From: Chionoecetes opilio | Taxonomy: Eukaryota; Arthropoda; Malacostraca; Decapoda; Majidae | Assembly (NCBI GenBank): GCA_016584305.1 | Contig: JACEEZ010013409.1 | Span: 19,075 to 83,074 of the forward strand | Reading direction: 5' to 3' | Length of the DNA: 64,000 bases | Shown: piece by piece, positions 63,993 to 64,000 of the stretch | Layout: each line of letters starts with the position of its first letter | How positions within the stretch are numbered: position 1 is the first letter of the stretch | Program-made: the position numbers and the translations under genes | Notes under the pieces: model-generated | What the model saw: only the letters and a program-made list of their open reading frames with translations | The model's database searches: none | Told to the model about the DNA's origin: nothing

Positions 63993-64000
63993 TGGGTCAA

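Overview
This window is repeat-dense eukaryotic nuclear DNA, not a prokaryotic or organellar segment. There are no operons and no dense intact genes. Almost everything recognisable is a transposable element, a tandem repeat or a C2H2 zinc-finger array. The CR1-like LINE families, the tRNA-derived SINE, long CT/GA/CA/TTA microsatellites and telomere-like TTAGG pentamers together suggest an arthropod, most likely a decapod crustacean. That taxonomic call is inference.

The main structure is a head-to-tail repeated block. Unit 3 (about 46,980-60,755) is the cleanest copy, about 13.8 kb. Unit 2 (about 24,610-46,975) and unit 1 (about 1-24,600) are the same block enlarged by private insertions, and a short fourth start lies at 60,756-61,120. 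Each unit runs, in order: LINE 3' end with a nested tRNA-Val-like SINE; a 37-bp minisatellite and an (AAG)n tail; a fold-back element rich in TTTCGTAC motifs; a small hairpin; a pogo/Tigger-like element; a CR1-like LINE on the minus strand; a C2H2 zinc-finger array on the plus strand; a ~630-bp palindromic element; a second CR1-like LINE on the minus strand; a GA-rich tract; and a further partial palindromic element.

Private insertions date the copies. Unit 1 holds a 2.9-kb element with 10-bp flanking repeats and a TTAA-flanked element that contains a long I/R1-type LINE. Unit 2 holds a minus-strand LINE fragment, a greatly expanded minisatellite, and a second I/R1-type LINE split by a hAT transposon with a perfect 8-bp target duplication. 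Unit 3 holds a pogo-like element with TA duplications. To the right of the array are a minus-strand LINE split by an 879-bp terminal-inverted-repeat element, a CR1-like 3' end, and a 20-bp higher-order TTAGG-type array at the window edge.

Many stretches of units 1 and 2 have inflated homopolymers and frequent indels, like poorly polished long-read consensus. Broken reading frames therefore cannot be taken as proof of pseudogenes. No new defence, biosynthetic or signalling system is visible. The most interesting object is the repeated block with its zinc-finger arrays of about 18, 20 and 7 fingers.
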